The notes under the pieces: model-generated
Seen by the model: only the letters and a program-made list of their open reading frames with translations
Databases searched by the model: none
What the model was told of the DNA's origin: nothing
NCBI RefSeq assembly: GCF_042677045.1
Contig: NZ_JBHTIH010000002.1
Location: 372,001-436,000 of the forward strand
DNA length: 64,000 bases
Reading direction: 5' to 3'
Source of the DNA: Lysobacter_K koreensis
GTDB lineage: Bacteria > Pseudomonadota > Gammaproteobacteria > Xanthomonadales > Xanthomonadaceae
Part shown: positions 45,023 through 53,473 of the stretch, piece after piece
Layout of the letters: each line of letters opens with the position of its first letter
Numbering within the stretch: position 1 is the first letter of the stretch
Position numbers and translations under genes: made by a program

Positions 45023-46510
45023 CACGGTGGCATCGAGCTCGCGGCCCCAGGCTTCGAGCTGGTCGAGCAACGCGAGCTTGCCACCGTCGTCGGCGTGCGC
45101 GGCGCGCAGGGCGTCGATCTCGGCATGGAAGCGAGCGAAACTGTACTCGGACAAGCCGGCTTCATCGCGCAGACGATGGCGGCGGTACTCGTCCCAGCGC
45201 GCGCGTTCGCTGATCGACAGCGTGTCGGGCCAGTTGCGGGCGCGGTAGCGGAACAGCAGCTCGGGCAGGCGCGGGTCGCGGAAACCGAACACGCGCGCAC
45301 CCAGCGCGCCGGGATCGGTGCTGCGGACCTGGTTGAACAAGCGCTTGTCGCCGTCGCCGATGAAGCCGTCGTACAGCGATGCATCGACGTCTGACGGAGC
45401 GCGCTGGCGCTCGCTGGCGAACACCCGGCGCACCTTTTCCGCCAGCGCCGGGCCGGCGTCGCGCAGGCGTGCGGCGCGTTCGGCAACGACCAGCGGGTCG
45501 ATCGCCAGTCGTGCAAAATCCGCCGCGCGCAGGTGGTCCCAGGCGATCAACGCCGGGCACTTGTTGAGGTGCACTTCCTTCAGCGCCACGCGCTCCTCGC
45601 CCTCGGGCAGGTCGGCCGCCGGCGTGTACAGGCGGTCGGCGATCTGGCCCGGCTCCAGGTGCAGCAACGCGGTGGGGTCTTGGGCCAGGTCGAACACCAG
45701 CACCCGGCTGTCGATATGCGGATGCCGGGCGATCGGCAGGATCGGCGCCGCGCACAGGCGGCTGGCGGGGAAGCGCTGCGACACGTGCAGCGCCGGCGTC
45801 ATCGCCACGGTGTCGAGCAAGGTCGCGGCGAAGCGCTTGTCGCGCAGCTTGAGCGCGTACTGCCACAGCTTGGGCTGTGCGGCCTTGAGCTGGCGGGCGA
45901 GGCCGATCAGCGCGCGCACGTCGGACAGGGCCTCGTGCGCATCGCCTTCGCGCACGCCGTTGGCCTCGGCCAGGTGCTCGAGCTTGAACGAGGTCGCGCC
46001 GTCCTCGGCCGCTCCAGCGCGTCCTGCGCCCGCGGCACTCGCATATCCATGTGCTTCGCGCCGCGGCCAGGCGATGCCGTCCGGGCGCAGCGCGTGCGCG
46101 AGCCGCATGACGTCAAGCAGGTCCCAGCGCGAGTTGCCGCCGCGCCACTCGCGTTCGTAGGCGTCGTAGAAGTTGCGGAACAGGCCGTGGCGCACGAACT
46201 CGTCGTCGAAACGCAGCGAGTTGTAGCCCACGCTGCAGGTCTCCGGGCGCGCCATCTCGTCGAAGATCCTTGCGAACGCCTCGGCTTCCGTCGTGCCCTC
46301 GCGCCGCGCCGCCTGCGGGGTAATGCCGGTGATCAGGGTGGCGATGGGCGAGGGCAGCAGGTCGTCGGCGGGCCTGACGAAGAAGCTGATCGGTTCGTCG
46401 ACCGGGTTGAGGTCGGCATCGGTGCGGATCGCCGCGAATTGCGCTATGCGCGTGGTGCGCGGGTCGGCGCCAAAGGTTTCCAGGTCGTAGAACAGGAAGC
46501 TGGCCGGCAT
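45017..46510 (-). CDS. sbcB: Exodeoxyribonuclease I
   Basis: A 3'-5' single-strand DNA exonuclease (497 residues) used in mismatch repair and recombination. The DnaQ-like exonuclease motifs are visible: ExoI FLFYDLETFGADPRTTRIAQ (Asp and Glu), ExoII NSLRFDDEFVRHGLF, and ExoIII with HEALSDVRALIGLA. The remaining two thirds carry the SH3-like and helical ExoI-C domains (VHLNKCPALIAWDHLR; WPDTLSISERARWDEYRRHR). Compared with E. coli there is a 15-residue Ala/Gly insert after about 155. It starts four bases after the kmo stop, an unusual neighbour; its stop lies in a repeat. Confidence 0.93.
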   Translation of the reverse strand: MPASFLFYDLETFGADPRTTRIAQFAAIRTDADLNPVDEPISFFVRPADDLLPSPIATLITGITPQAARREGTTEAEAFARIFDEMARPETCSVGYNSLRFDDEFVRHGLFRNFYDAYEREWRGGNSRWDLLDVMRLAHALRPDGIAWPRREAHGYASAAGAGRAGAAEDGATSFKLEHLAEANGVREGDAHEALSDVRALIGLARQLKAAQPKLWQYALKLRDKRFAATLLDTVAMTPALHVSQRFPASRLCAAPILPIARHPHIDSRVLVFDLAQDPTALLHLEPGQIADRLYTPAADLPEGEERVALKEVHLNKCPALIAWDHLRAADFARLAIDPLVVAERAARLRDAGPALAEKVRRVFASERQRAPSDVDASLYDGFIGDGDKRLFNQVRSTDPGALGARVFGFRDPRLPELLFRYRARNWPDTLSISERARWDEYRRHRLRDEAGLSEYSFARFHAEIDALRAAHADDGGKLALLDQLEAWGRELDATVT

Positions 46511-46514
46511 CGGC

Positions 46515-47903
46515 TCAGGCGTCCGCGGGCAGGGGCGCGAGACGCTCGCGGACCGCGGCATCGACCGCGTCCCAGTCCAGCGTATCGAGCGAGTCGTGGC
46601 CGCGCGTCAGTTCGACCAGCAAGCCGCGCTGCAGGTTGCCGCGCTCGAACGCCAGCGCGTACGGCAGGCGGTGGAACGTCACCATCGCGTAGCGCGGCAC
46701 GAAGCGATCGGGATGGCGCGCGGACAGCTTCTGCTCCAGCGCGCGTTGCAGCAGGTAGTCGTCATCGTCGACCCGGTCGCGCATCTCCAGGTAGTTCTCC
46801 AGCGCCATGGCCTGGATGGCGCGCGCGTTGGGCAGGCGCTGCGCCTGGAACGCGGCGAACGCGGCGGCGCGGTCGGCCGTGCGATCGAGCTGCTCGGCCA
46901 GCGCGACGCAGTCCTCGAACGCGCAGTTCATGCCTTGCCCGTGGAAGGGCACCATCGCGTGCGCCGCGTCGCCGACCAGCACCGCGCGATCGTCGTGGAA
47001 CCAGCGTTCCAGGTACAGGGTCGCGAGCAGCCCGGCGGGGTTGTGCTCGAAATCGTGTTCGAGGTTCGGGATCAGCGGCAGAGCGTCCGCGAAGTCGCGG
47101 GCGAACAACGCGCGCGCGTCGTCGCCGTCGCGCACGGTCTCGAAGCTGGGACTGCCGGGGGCGTCGGACTGGTTGGGAAGGAACAGCGTGACCGTGAACG
47201 TGTGCTCGTCGTTGGGCAGGGCGATGCACATGTAGCGGCCGCGCGGCCAGATGTGCAGGGCGTTGGGCTCGATGCTGAAACCGCCATCGGCCGCCGGTGG
47301 GATCTCCAACTCCTTGTAGGAGTGGCCGAGGAACTCGGTGCGCTCGCCGAGTTCGATCTCGCGCCCCATCGCCGCGCGCAATGCGGACCCGGCGCCATCG
47401 GCCCCGACCAACGACGCGAAGCCGACGCCGTGCGAGCTGCCGTCGCGGTCGTCGCTGAAGGTGGCATGGCGCGCGTCGAAATCGACGCTCGCCAGGCCAC
47501 GGTTGAAGTGCAGCGTGGCGCCGGCGCGCTCTGCGAGATCCAGCAGGATCACGTTGAGCTCACCGCGGTGCACCGACCAGATCACCTCGCTGTCGTCGCG
47601 GCCGTAGCGTTGCAGGTCGGTGCGGCCGTCGGCGAAATGCACCATGCGCCCGCGCATCATCACCGCCTGCGCCATGACCTCGTCGTCGCCGCCGGCCAGC
47701 CTGAGCGCATGCAGGCCGCGCTCGGCTAGCGCGAGGTTGATCGAGCGCCCGCCGGCATAGCCTTGCAGGCGCGGGTCGCCGCGTTTCTCGTAGACGTCCA
47801 CGCGCCAGCCGCGCTGCGCCAGCAGGGTCGCCAGCAGCGCGCCGGCCAAGCCGGCGCCGATGATGGTGATGTGGCGAGGCGCGATCGGCATGTCAGTGGA
47901 CAT
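46515..47903 (-). CDS. kmo: Kynurenine 3-monooxygenase
   Basis: An FAD-dependent hydroxylase that makes 3-hydroxykynurenine from kynurenine with NADPH and O2. The 462 residues show the FAD motif ITIIGAGLAGALLATLLAQR, the GG-doublet region YAGGRSINLALAERGL, and the second FAD motif VLVGDAAHAMVPFHGQGMN. The C-terminal hydrophobic anchor of the eukaryotic enzyme is absent, as in other bacterial KMOs. The ATG at 47903 is preferred because GGAGG lies nine bases upstream; it overlaps the kynU stop by 11 bases. A second ATG four codons later is possible. It is downstream of kynU and just upstream of sbcB. Confidence 0.94.
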   Translation of the reverse strand: MSTDMPIAPRHITIIGAGLAGALLATLLAQRGWRVDVYEKRGDPRLQGYAGGRSINLALAERGLHALRLAGGDDEVMAQAVMMRGRMVHFADGRTDLQRYGRDDSEVIWSVHRGELNVILLDLAERAGATLHFNRGLASVDFDARHATFSDDRDGSSHGVGFASLVGADGAGSALRAAMGREIELGERTEFLGHSYKELEIPPAADGGFSIEPNALHIWPRGRYMCIALPNDEHTFTVTLFLPNQSDAPGSPSFETVRDGDDARALFARDFADALPLIPNLEHDFEHNPAGLLATLYLERWFHDDRAVLVGDAAHAMVPFHGQGMNCAFEDCVALAEQLDRTADRAAAFAAFQAQRLPNARAIQAMALENYLEMRDRVDDDDYLLQRALEQKLSARHPDRFVPRYAMVTFHRLPYALAFERGNLQRGLLVELTRGHDSLDTLDWDAVDAAVRERLAPLPADA

Positions 47904-49182
47904 CGCGCCAGGCCTCCACCGCGCGTGCGAATCGCAGCACGTCGGCATGGGTGTTGTAGAGCGGGGCGGGGGAGATGCGGATCACGTCCGGTTCGCGCCA
48001 GTCGCCGAGCACGCCATTCGCGGCGAGGTAGTCGAACAGGGCGCGGCCCTGCTCGCGACCGCCTGCCACGCGCAGCGACAGTTGGCTGCCGCGACGTTCC
48101 CGCTCGGCCGGCGTGACAATCTGCAGGACATCGGCCAGAAGCTCGCGGATCAAGGACTCCAGATAGCCGGTCAGGCGCAGCGACTTGGCGCGCAGCGCGG
48201 CCATGCCGACCCGGTCGTACAACTCCAGCGAGGCGCGCAACGGCGCCAAGCCCAGGATCGGCGGGTTGCTGAGTTGCCAGCCGTCCGCGCCGGGGGTGGG
48301 CCTGAAATCGGGACCCATCTGGAAGCGCGTGGCCGGTTCGTGGCCCCACCAGCCGGCGAAACGCGGTCGATCCGTGTGCGCATGGCGCTCGTGCACGAAA
48401 CAACCGGCGACCGCGCCGGGACCGGAGTTCAAATACTTGTAGTGGCACCACACCGCGAAGTCGACGCCGCTGTCGTGCAACGCCAGCGGCAGGTTGCCCA
48501 CCGCGTGGGCCAGGTCGAACCCGCACACCGCGCCTTGGGCGTGCGCGAGGGCGGTGATCGCCTGGATGTCGAAGGCCTGGCCGGTGCGGTACTGGATGCC
48601 CGGCCACAGCACCAGCGCCAGGCGGCGGCCGTGCTGCGCGATCGCGCGCTCGATCGCCGCCATCGAGAACGTGCCGTCGGGCTCGTCGGGTTCAAGTTCG
48701 ATCAGGTCGGTGGCGGGGTCGAAGCCGTGGAATGCGACCTGCGACGCCAATGCGTAGCGGTCGGACGGGAACGCGCCCGCCTCCATCAGGATCGCCGGGC
48801 GCTCGCGGGTGGGCCGGTAGAAGCTGACCATCATCAGGTGCAGGTTCGCGGTCAGCGAGTTCATCGCCACCACCTCTGCCGGATTCGCGCCGACCAGGCG
48901 CGCGAGTGGCTCGCGCACGAGTTCGTGGTAGCTCATCCACTGCGCGTCGCCGGTGAAATGGCCTTCCACCGCCTCGTGCTCCCACTTGTCGAGCACGGTC
49001 TCGACGTGGGCGCGCGCGCTGCGCGGCTGCAGGCCTAGCGAGTTGCCGACGAAGTACGCCATCTCCGCGCCATCATGTCGGGGAATCAGGAACTCGCCGC
49101 GCAGGGTCGGCAGCGGGTCAGCGGCATCGAGCGCGTTGGCGTGATGCTCGCAGAACATGTCGGGCACTTGCTGGTCGGTCAC
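47893..49182 (-). CDS. kynU: Kynureninase
   Basis: A PLP enzyme of 429 residues that cleaves 3-hydroxykynurenine to 3-hydroxyanthranilate and alanine. Family marks are YFVGNSLGLQPR near the start, MNSLTANLHLMMVSFYRPT, the FDLAHAVGNLPL segment with the PLP-contacting Asp, and the Schiff-base Lys in WCHYKYLNSGPG. FAGWWGHE and LSNPPILGLA are also characteristic. The GTG start (VTDQQVPDMF) has AAAGGA at the right distance and avoids overlapping the decarboxylase gene. The gap to the decarboxylase is 22 bases. Confidence 0.95.
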   Translation of the reverse strand: MTDQQVPDMFCEHHANALDAADPLPTLRGEFLIPRHDGAEMAYFVGNSLGLQPRSARAHVETVLDKWEHEAVEGHFTGDAQWMSYHELVREPLARLVGANPAEVVAMNSLTANLHLMMVSFYRPTRERPAILMEAGAFPSDRYALASQVAFHGFDPATDLIELEPDEPDGTFSMAAIERAIAQHGRRLALVLWPGIQYRTGQAFDIQAITALAHAQGAVCGFDLAHAVGNLPLALHDSGVDFAVWCHYKYLNSGPGAVAGCFVHERHAHTDRPRFAGWWGHEPATRFQMGPDFRPTPGADGWQLSNPPILGLAPLRASLELYDRVGMAALRAKSLRLTGYLESLIRELLADVLQIVTPAERERRGSQLSLRVAGGREQGRALFDYLAANGVLGDWREPDVIRISPAPLYNTHADVLRFARAVEAWRDVH

Positions 49183-49204
49183 TTGCTGGGATCCTTTGCG
49201 CGCG

Positions 49205-50215
49205 TCACGTGAAGCGCGACTTCGACAGCCCGAGCCATTCCAGCGCGGTGCCGTGGTAGAGGCGGGCCTGGTCGGCCTGCGACAGCTCGAGCGAGGCGAT
49301 GCCGGCACCGGGCGCCTGCTCGCCAAGCGGGAACGGGTAATCGGTGCCGAGCATCACGCGCGACACGCCGCAGGTGTCGAGCAGGTAGCGCAGCGCGCGG
49401 TCGTCGGCCACCCACGAATCGAAGTACAGCTGGTCGAGATACTCGCGCGGGTTGCGGGGGTTGTCGGTGGCGACCAGGTCCGGGCGCATGTTGAAGCCAT
49501 GCTCGATGCGGCCGATCGTGTACGGGAAACTGCCGCCGCCATGGGCCAGCATGATCTTCAGCTTGGGCAGGCGCTCGAGCACGCCGCCGAACACCAGGCA
49601 GCACGCGGCGCGTGATTGCTCGGCGGGCATGCCGACCAGCCACGGCAGCCAGTACTTGGGCATCGACGCGGTGCCCATCATGTCCCACGGGTGCACGAGG
49701 ATCGCCGCGCCCAGCTCGCTGGCGGCCTGGAAGAACTCGAACAGCTCCGGCGCATCCAGGTTCCAGTCGTTGACGTGGCTGCCGATCTGCACGCCCTGCA
49801 AGCCGAGCTGGTCCATGCAGCGCTCGAGTTCCTGCACCGCCAGCCGCGGCGACTGCAGCGGTACCGTGCCGATCCCGGCAAAGTGGCGCGGATGCTCGCG
49901 GCAGGTCTGCGCCATGTGGTCGTTGAGGGCCTGGTGCAGTTCCAGCGCGTGCTGCGGCTTGGCCCAGTAGCTGAACATCACCGGCACCGTGCTGATCACC
50001 TGCACCTGCACGCCGAAGCGCGCGTAGTCGTCCATGCGCTCCTGCGGGTCCCAGGTCTTGGACCAGATCTCGCGGAAGAACTTGCCGTCCTTGTAGATGC
50101 GGTGGCGGCCGTCGTCGGTGTGGTGGATCACCGGGAAGCGGTCGTCGCCGTACTTGCGCGCCAGGTCGGGCCAGTCGCGCGGCAGGTAGTGGGCGTGGGT
50201 GTCGATTTTCAGCAT
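49205..50215 (-). CDS. nbaD: 2-Amino-3-carboxymuconate-6-semialdehyde decarboxylase (ACMSD)
   Basis: A zinc-dependent amidohydrolase-fold decarboxylase of 336 residues. It turns ACMS into 2-aminomuconate semialdehyde plus CO2, steering carbon away from quinolinate and NAD. Metal ligands His7 and His9 are in KIDTHAHYLP; later ligands are in LVHPWDMMG and the C-terminal MLGTDYPFPLG (Asp). AHGGGSFPYTIGRIEHG is a strong ACMSD mark. The start MLKIDTHAHYLP was chosen; a longer open frame upstream runs into a repeat fragment. It lies 136 bases after the dioxygenase gene. Confidence 0.94.
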   Translation of the reverse strand: MLKIDTHAHYLPRDWPDLARKYGDDRFPVIHHTDDGRHRIYKDGKFFREIWSKTWDPQERMDDYARFGVQVQVISTVPVMFSYWAKPQHALELHQALNDHMAQTCREHPRHFAGIGTVPLQSPRLAVQELERCMDQLGLQGVQIGSHVNDWNLDAPELFEFFQAASELGAAILVHPWDMMGTASMPKYWLPWLVGMPAEQSRAACCLVFGGVLERLPKLKIMLAHGGGSFPYTIGRIEHGFNMRPDLVATDNPRNPREYLDQLYFDSWVADDRALRYLLDTCGVSRVMLGTDYPFPLGEQAPGAGIASLELSQADQARLYHGTALEWLGLSKSRFT

Positions 50216-50267
50216 GTCGATTGCGATGTTTCCGATCTCGTTTCGTTCGGGTTCAACGTTCGTCGAT

Positions 50268-50296
50268 GTCATCCCGAACGAAGGTGGGGATCTGCT
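50268..50296. repeat. Repeat fragment in the ACMSD-HAAO gap
   Basis: GTCATCCCGAACGAAGGTGG at 50268 continues as GGATCTGC, a degenerate copy of the CATCCCC...GGGGATCC dyad at 44927. The 136-base gap has no gene. Confidence 0.45.
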
Positions 50297-50351
50297 TTCG
50301 GCCGTGCCGCGGCAACAGCGCAGTGCTCGCTGCGCCTGGGGTGGCAGCGGC

Positions 50352-50891
50352 CTAGGTGTCTGGCATCACGTACTTGTCGGGCGCCGGATTCAGATGCCCG
50401 CAGCCCTTGCAGGTGCGGTGCTCGCGCGAGGAGTAGAAGCGCTCGAACACCGGCGGGAAGTCCCGCTCGATGTCGTGCAGGCGGAAGAACTCCTCGTACA
50501 ACTTGGTGTTGCAGCGCTCGCAGAACCACATCAGGCCGTCGTCTTCATGCGCCAGCCGCTTGCGCTCGATCACCAGGCCGATCGAATCGGGCATCCGCTG
50601 CGGCGAATGTGGCACGCGCGGTGGCAGCAGGAAGGTCTCGCCGGCACGGATCGGGATGTCGCGCACGGCACCGCCTTCCTGGATGCGCAGCACCATCTCG
50701 CCCTCGAGCTGGTAGAACCACTCCGCGCCCTCGTCCCAGTGGTAGTCGGTACGCTGGTTGGGACCGCCGACCACCATCACGATGAAGTCGCCATCGAACA
50801 CCACCTTGTTGCCGACCGGCGGCTTGAGCAGGTGGCGGTGTTCCTCGATCCAGGCTGGCAGGTTGAGCGGGGCGGGCAGCACGGCGGTCAC
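50352..50891 (-). CDS. nbaC: 3-Hydroxyanthranilate 3,4-dioxygenase
   Basis: A cupin non-haem iron dioxygenase (179 residues) that opens the ring of 3-hydroxyanthranilate to ACMS. Fe ligands His51, Glu57 (DYHWDEGAEWFYQ) and His95 (PPRVPHSPQRM) and the substrate-binding Arg47 are present. The C-terminal rubredoxin-like zinc site has Cys124/127 (CERC) and Cys161/164 (CKGC), a mark of the bacterial and fungal type. The start is GTG at 50891, overlapping the RidA gene stop (GTGA). A second GTG three codons later is possible. The product is the substrate of the next enzyme, ACMSD. Confidence 0.94.
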   Translation of the reverse strand: MTAVLPAPLNLPAWIEEHRHLLKPPVGNKVVFDGDFIVMVVGGPNQRTDYHWDEGAEWFYQLEGEMVLRIQEGGAVRDIPIRAGETFLLPPRVPHSPQRMPDSIGLVIERKRLAHEDDGLMWFCERCNTKLYEEFFRLHDIERDFPPVFERFYSSREHRTCKGCGHLNPAPDKYVMPDT

Positions 50892-51331
50892 TCCTCCGCG
50901 CCGGCATCGCGGCCGATGTCGGCGACGCACTTGAGTTCGATCGCGATCGGCGTCGGCAACGCGGTGATGCCCACCGTGGTGCGGCAGGGCGCGGCGTCGA
51001 TGTCGGGGAAATACTCCGCCCACACCGCGTTGTAGGCCTTGAAATCGCGCTCCATGTCGGTGAGGTAGACGGTCACGTCGACCAGGTCCTGCCAGCGCGC
51101 GCCACTGGACTCCAGCACGGTGCGGACGTTGGCGAACACGGCGCGGCACTGGGCATCGATGTCGTAGCTGAGCAGCTCGCCGTCGGCGTCGTGGACATTG
51201 CCGAGGATCGCGTTCGTTGCCGGATCGCGCGGGCCGATCCCCGACAGGAACAGCAGCCGGCCCACGCGACGCGCATGCGGGTAGGTGCCGACCGGCCTGG
51301 GCGCATGGACGGCACGGATCGGGTCGCTCAT
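50888..51331 (-). CDS. nbaF: RidA-family deaminase, probably 2-aminomuconate deaminase
   Basis: A 147-residue RidA/YjgF protein. RidA proteins hydrolyse enamines/imines; the NbaF/AmnD branch deaminates 2-aminomuconate to 4-oxalocrotonate. The core LFLSGIGPRDP, QCRAVFANVRTVLESSG and DFKAYNAVWAEYF matches, and the carboxylate-binding Arg is retained in CRTTVGITALP. The genetic context between the dehydrogenase and dioxygenase genes favours the 2-aminomuconate role over generic RidA; this is inference. It overlaps the carbonic anhydrase stop by four bases upstream and the dioxygenase start by four downstream. Confidence 0.87.
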   Translation of the reverse strand: MSDPIRAVHAPRPVGTYPHARRVGRLLFLSGIGPRDPATNAILGNVHDADGELLSYDIDAQCRAVFANVRTVLESSGARWQDLVDVTVYLTDMERDFKAYNAVWAEYFPDIDAAPCRTTVGITALPTPIAIELKCVADIGRDAGAEE

Positions 51332-51993
51332 CGCGGCGAGCCTCCATGCGTGTCGTTCACCCGCGCCACCGCGGCGTCGTAGCTCGCGGTGAGCTGTTCG
51401 TAGGCGTCGATGCCCATGCCGACGTCGTGGACGCGGCCGTTCTGCAGGCTGTACACCCAGCCATGCACGGTCAGCTCCTGGCCGCGGGCCCACGCGTCGC
51501 GGACGACCGTGGTCAGGCTGACGTTGAGCACCTGTTCAATGACGTTGAGTTCGCACAGGCGGTCGTGGCGCTCGTGCTCCTGCACCGCCGCCATACAGCC
51601 GGCGTGCTTGTCGGCCACGTCCGAGACGTGCCGCAGCCAGTTGTCCGCCAGGCCCACCCGCTGGCCATGCAGCGCGGCGTGCACGCCGCCGCAGCCGTAG
51701 TGCCCGACCACCAGGATGTGCTTGACCTTCAGCACGTCGACCGCAAACTGGATCACCGAGAGGCAATTGAGGTCGGTATGCACGACCACGTTGGCGATGT
51801 TGCGATGGACGAACACTTCGCCCGGTGCCATATCGATGATCTGGTTGGCCGGCACGCGCGAATCCGAGCAGCCGATCCAGAGGAATTCCGGCGCTTGCTG
51901 ACCGGACAGGCGTTGAAAGAACCCAGGGTCCTCGCGGGTGACGCGTTCGGACCAGTCGCGATTGCGCTCCAACAGATGTTCCAGCGAACTCAT
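51328..51993 (-). CDS. can: Beta-carbonic anhydrase within the kynurenine operon
   Basis: A zinc enzyme of 221 residues interconverting CO2 and bicarbonate. The ligands Cys42, Asp44, His98 and Cys101 (IGCSDSRVP; VVGHYGCGG) are at exactly the E. coli Can positions, with the catalytic Asp44-Arg46 dyad. GEVFVHRNIANVV and SVIQFAVDVLKV are typical. Unusually for such a gene, it lies inside a catabolic operon, four bases overlapping the RidA-type gene and seven bases after the dehydrogenase gene. Its role there may be to hydrate CO2 from ACMSD, or it may only use the operon promoter (inference). Confidence 0.93.
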   Translation of the reverse strand: MSSLEHLLERNRDWSERVTREDPGFFQRLSGQQAPEFLWIGCSDSRVPANQIIDMAPGEVFVHRNIANVVVHTDLNCLSVIQFAVDVLKVKHILVVGHYGCGGVHAALHGQRVGLADNWLRHVSDVADKHAGCMAAVQEHERHDRLCELNVIEQVLNVSLTTVVRDAWARGQELTVHGWVYSLQNGRVHDVGMGIDAYEQLTASYDAAVARVNDTHGGSPR

Positions 51994-52000
51994 GCAGTGC

Positions 52001-53425
52001 TTATCCCAGGTGAATGCCGATGTTCTTGGCGTCGGTGAAAAATCGCATGGCCTCGAAACCGCCTTCGCGGCCTAGGCCCGACGCGCCGCTGCCGCCGAAC
52101 GGCGTGCGCAGGTCGCGTTGCAACCAGGTATTGATCCAGACCATGCCGGCGCGCAATTGCGCGGCAAACCGGTGGGCGCGGTTGAGGTCGCGCGTCCACA
52201 CCGACGCCGCGAGGCCGTAGTCGCCGGCATTGGCCAGCGCCAGCGCTTCGTCGTCGTCGTCGAACGGCTGCAGGGTCACCACCGGCCCGAAAATCTCTTC
52301 GCGATTGCTCGCGCAGTCCGGGCCGAGCCCCTCGATCACCGTCGGCGCCACGAACCAGCCGGGCCGCTCCAGCGCGACCCCGCCGCACAGCACCTGGCCG
52401 CCGTCGGCGCGGGCGCGGGCGAGGGCAGCGACCACCTTGTCGAAGTGGGCCTGCGACACCAGCGGACCAAGCTGGTTGTCCTCGTCGATCGGGTCGCCGA
52501 CGCGTAGGGCGAGCGCGCGTTCGACCAGGGCATCGCGGACCTGCGCGTAGATGCGGCGCTCGACCAGCATCCGCGACCCGCACAGGCAGATCTGCCCGGA
52601 GTTCTGGAACGCCGAACGCACCAGCGTGTCGAGGTGGACTTTCCAGTCGCTGTCGGCGAACACCAGGGTTGGGTTCTTGCCGCCCAGTTCGAGCGAGAGC
52701 TTTTTCAGGCGAGGCGCGGCGAGTTCGGCGATCCGGCGTCCGACCATGGTGCTGCCAGTGAACGACACCGCCTTGACCTGCGGATGCAGCACCAGTGCCT
52801 CGCCGACGCCAGGACCCAGGCCGTGGACGACATTGAGCACGCCGGCCGGGAAGCCGATCTGCGCGGCCAGTTCGCCGAGCATCGTCGCCGTCAGCGGGGT
52901 GACTTCCGACGGCTTGGCGACCACGGTGTTGCCCGCGGCCAGCGCGGGCGCGATTTTCCAGGTGAACAGGTACAGCGGCAGGTTCCACGGCGAGATCGTC
53001 GCGACCACGCCGAGCGGCTGACGCAGTGTGTAGTTCAGCCCAGCCTGGCCGTGGTGCGACTCGCTGGCGAACTGGGTGGCGGCGTGCGCGAAGAAACGCA
53101 GGTTGCTGATCGCGCGCGGGATCTCGACTTCGCGGGCGAGCTTGATGGGCTTGCCGCCGTCGCGCGACTCGGCATGGGCGAAATCGTCGAGCTGCGCCTC
53201 GAGCGCGTCGGCCAGTTTTTCCAGCCAACGCGCGCGCTCGCTGTTGGGCAAGGCCGACCACGCGGGAAACGCGGACTGCGCGGCTTGCACCGCGGCCTCG
53301 ACATCGGCGGCGTCGCCTTCGGCGACTTCGGCGAACGCATGGCCGGTGGCCGGATCAAACACCTCGAGCCAGCGACTGCCGTCGGCTGCGCGGGGTTCGC
53401 CATTGATCCAGTGGGTCAGACGCAT
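52001..53425 (-). CDS. nbaE: 2-Aminomuconate-6-semialdehyde dehydrogenase
   Basis: An NAD-dependent aldehyde dehydrogenase of 474 residues. The catalytic Cys280 is in NSGQICLCGSR, the general base Glu246 in LSLELGGKNP, the oxyanion Asn in SPWNLPLYLFTWKI and the NAD motif FTGSTMVGRRIAE. The PWNLPL and QICLCGSR stretches fit the aminomuconate/hydroxymuconate semialdehyde branch (AMSDH). In this operon the substrate is almost surely 2-aminomuconate semialdehyde made by ACMSD. It is preceded by a 12-bp hairpin that ends the PilZ gene, so it may begin its own transcript. Confidence 0.92.
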   Translation of the reverse strand: MRLTHWINGEPRAADGSRWLEVFDPATGHAFAEVAEGDAADVEAAVQAAQSAFPAWSALPNSERARWLEKLADALEAQLDDFAHAESRDGGKPIKLAREVEIPRAISNLRFFAHAATQFASESHHGQAGLNYTLRQPLGVVATISPWNLPLYLFTWKIAPALAAGNTVVAKPSEVTPLTATMLGELAAQIGFPAGVLNVVHGLGPGVGEALVLHPQVKAVSFTGSTMVGRRIAELAAPRLKKLSLELGGKNPTLVFADSDWKVHLDTLVRSAFQNSGQICLCGSRMLVERRIYAQVRDALVERALALRVGDPIDEDNQLGPLVSQAHFDKVVAALARARADGGQVLCGGVALERPGWFVAPTVIEGLGPDCASNREEIFGPVVTLQPFDDDDEALALANAGDYGLAASVWTRDLNRAHRFAAQLRAGMVWINTWLQRDLRTPFGGSGASGLGREGGFEAMRFFTDAKNIGIHLG

Positions 53426-53444
53426 GCGCGAAGCTTAACGCGCG

Positions 53445-53473
53445 CGGTGCCGCGATGGGTTATCGCGGCACCG
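53445..53473 (-). terminator. 12-bp hairpin at the end of the PilZ gene
   Basis: CGGTGCCGCGAT (53445-53456) and ATCGCGGCACCG (53462-53473) are perfectly complementary around a 5-base loop. It spans the PilZ stop and lies 20 bases before the aminomuconate-semialdehyde dehydrogenase start. There is no T-tail, so it could be a weak terminator or a processing hairpin that sets different levels for the two halves of the cluster. Confidence 0.5.
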
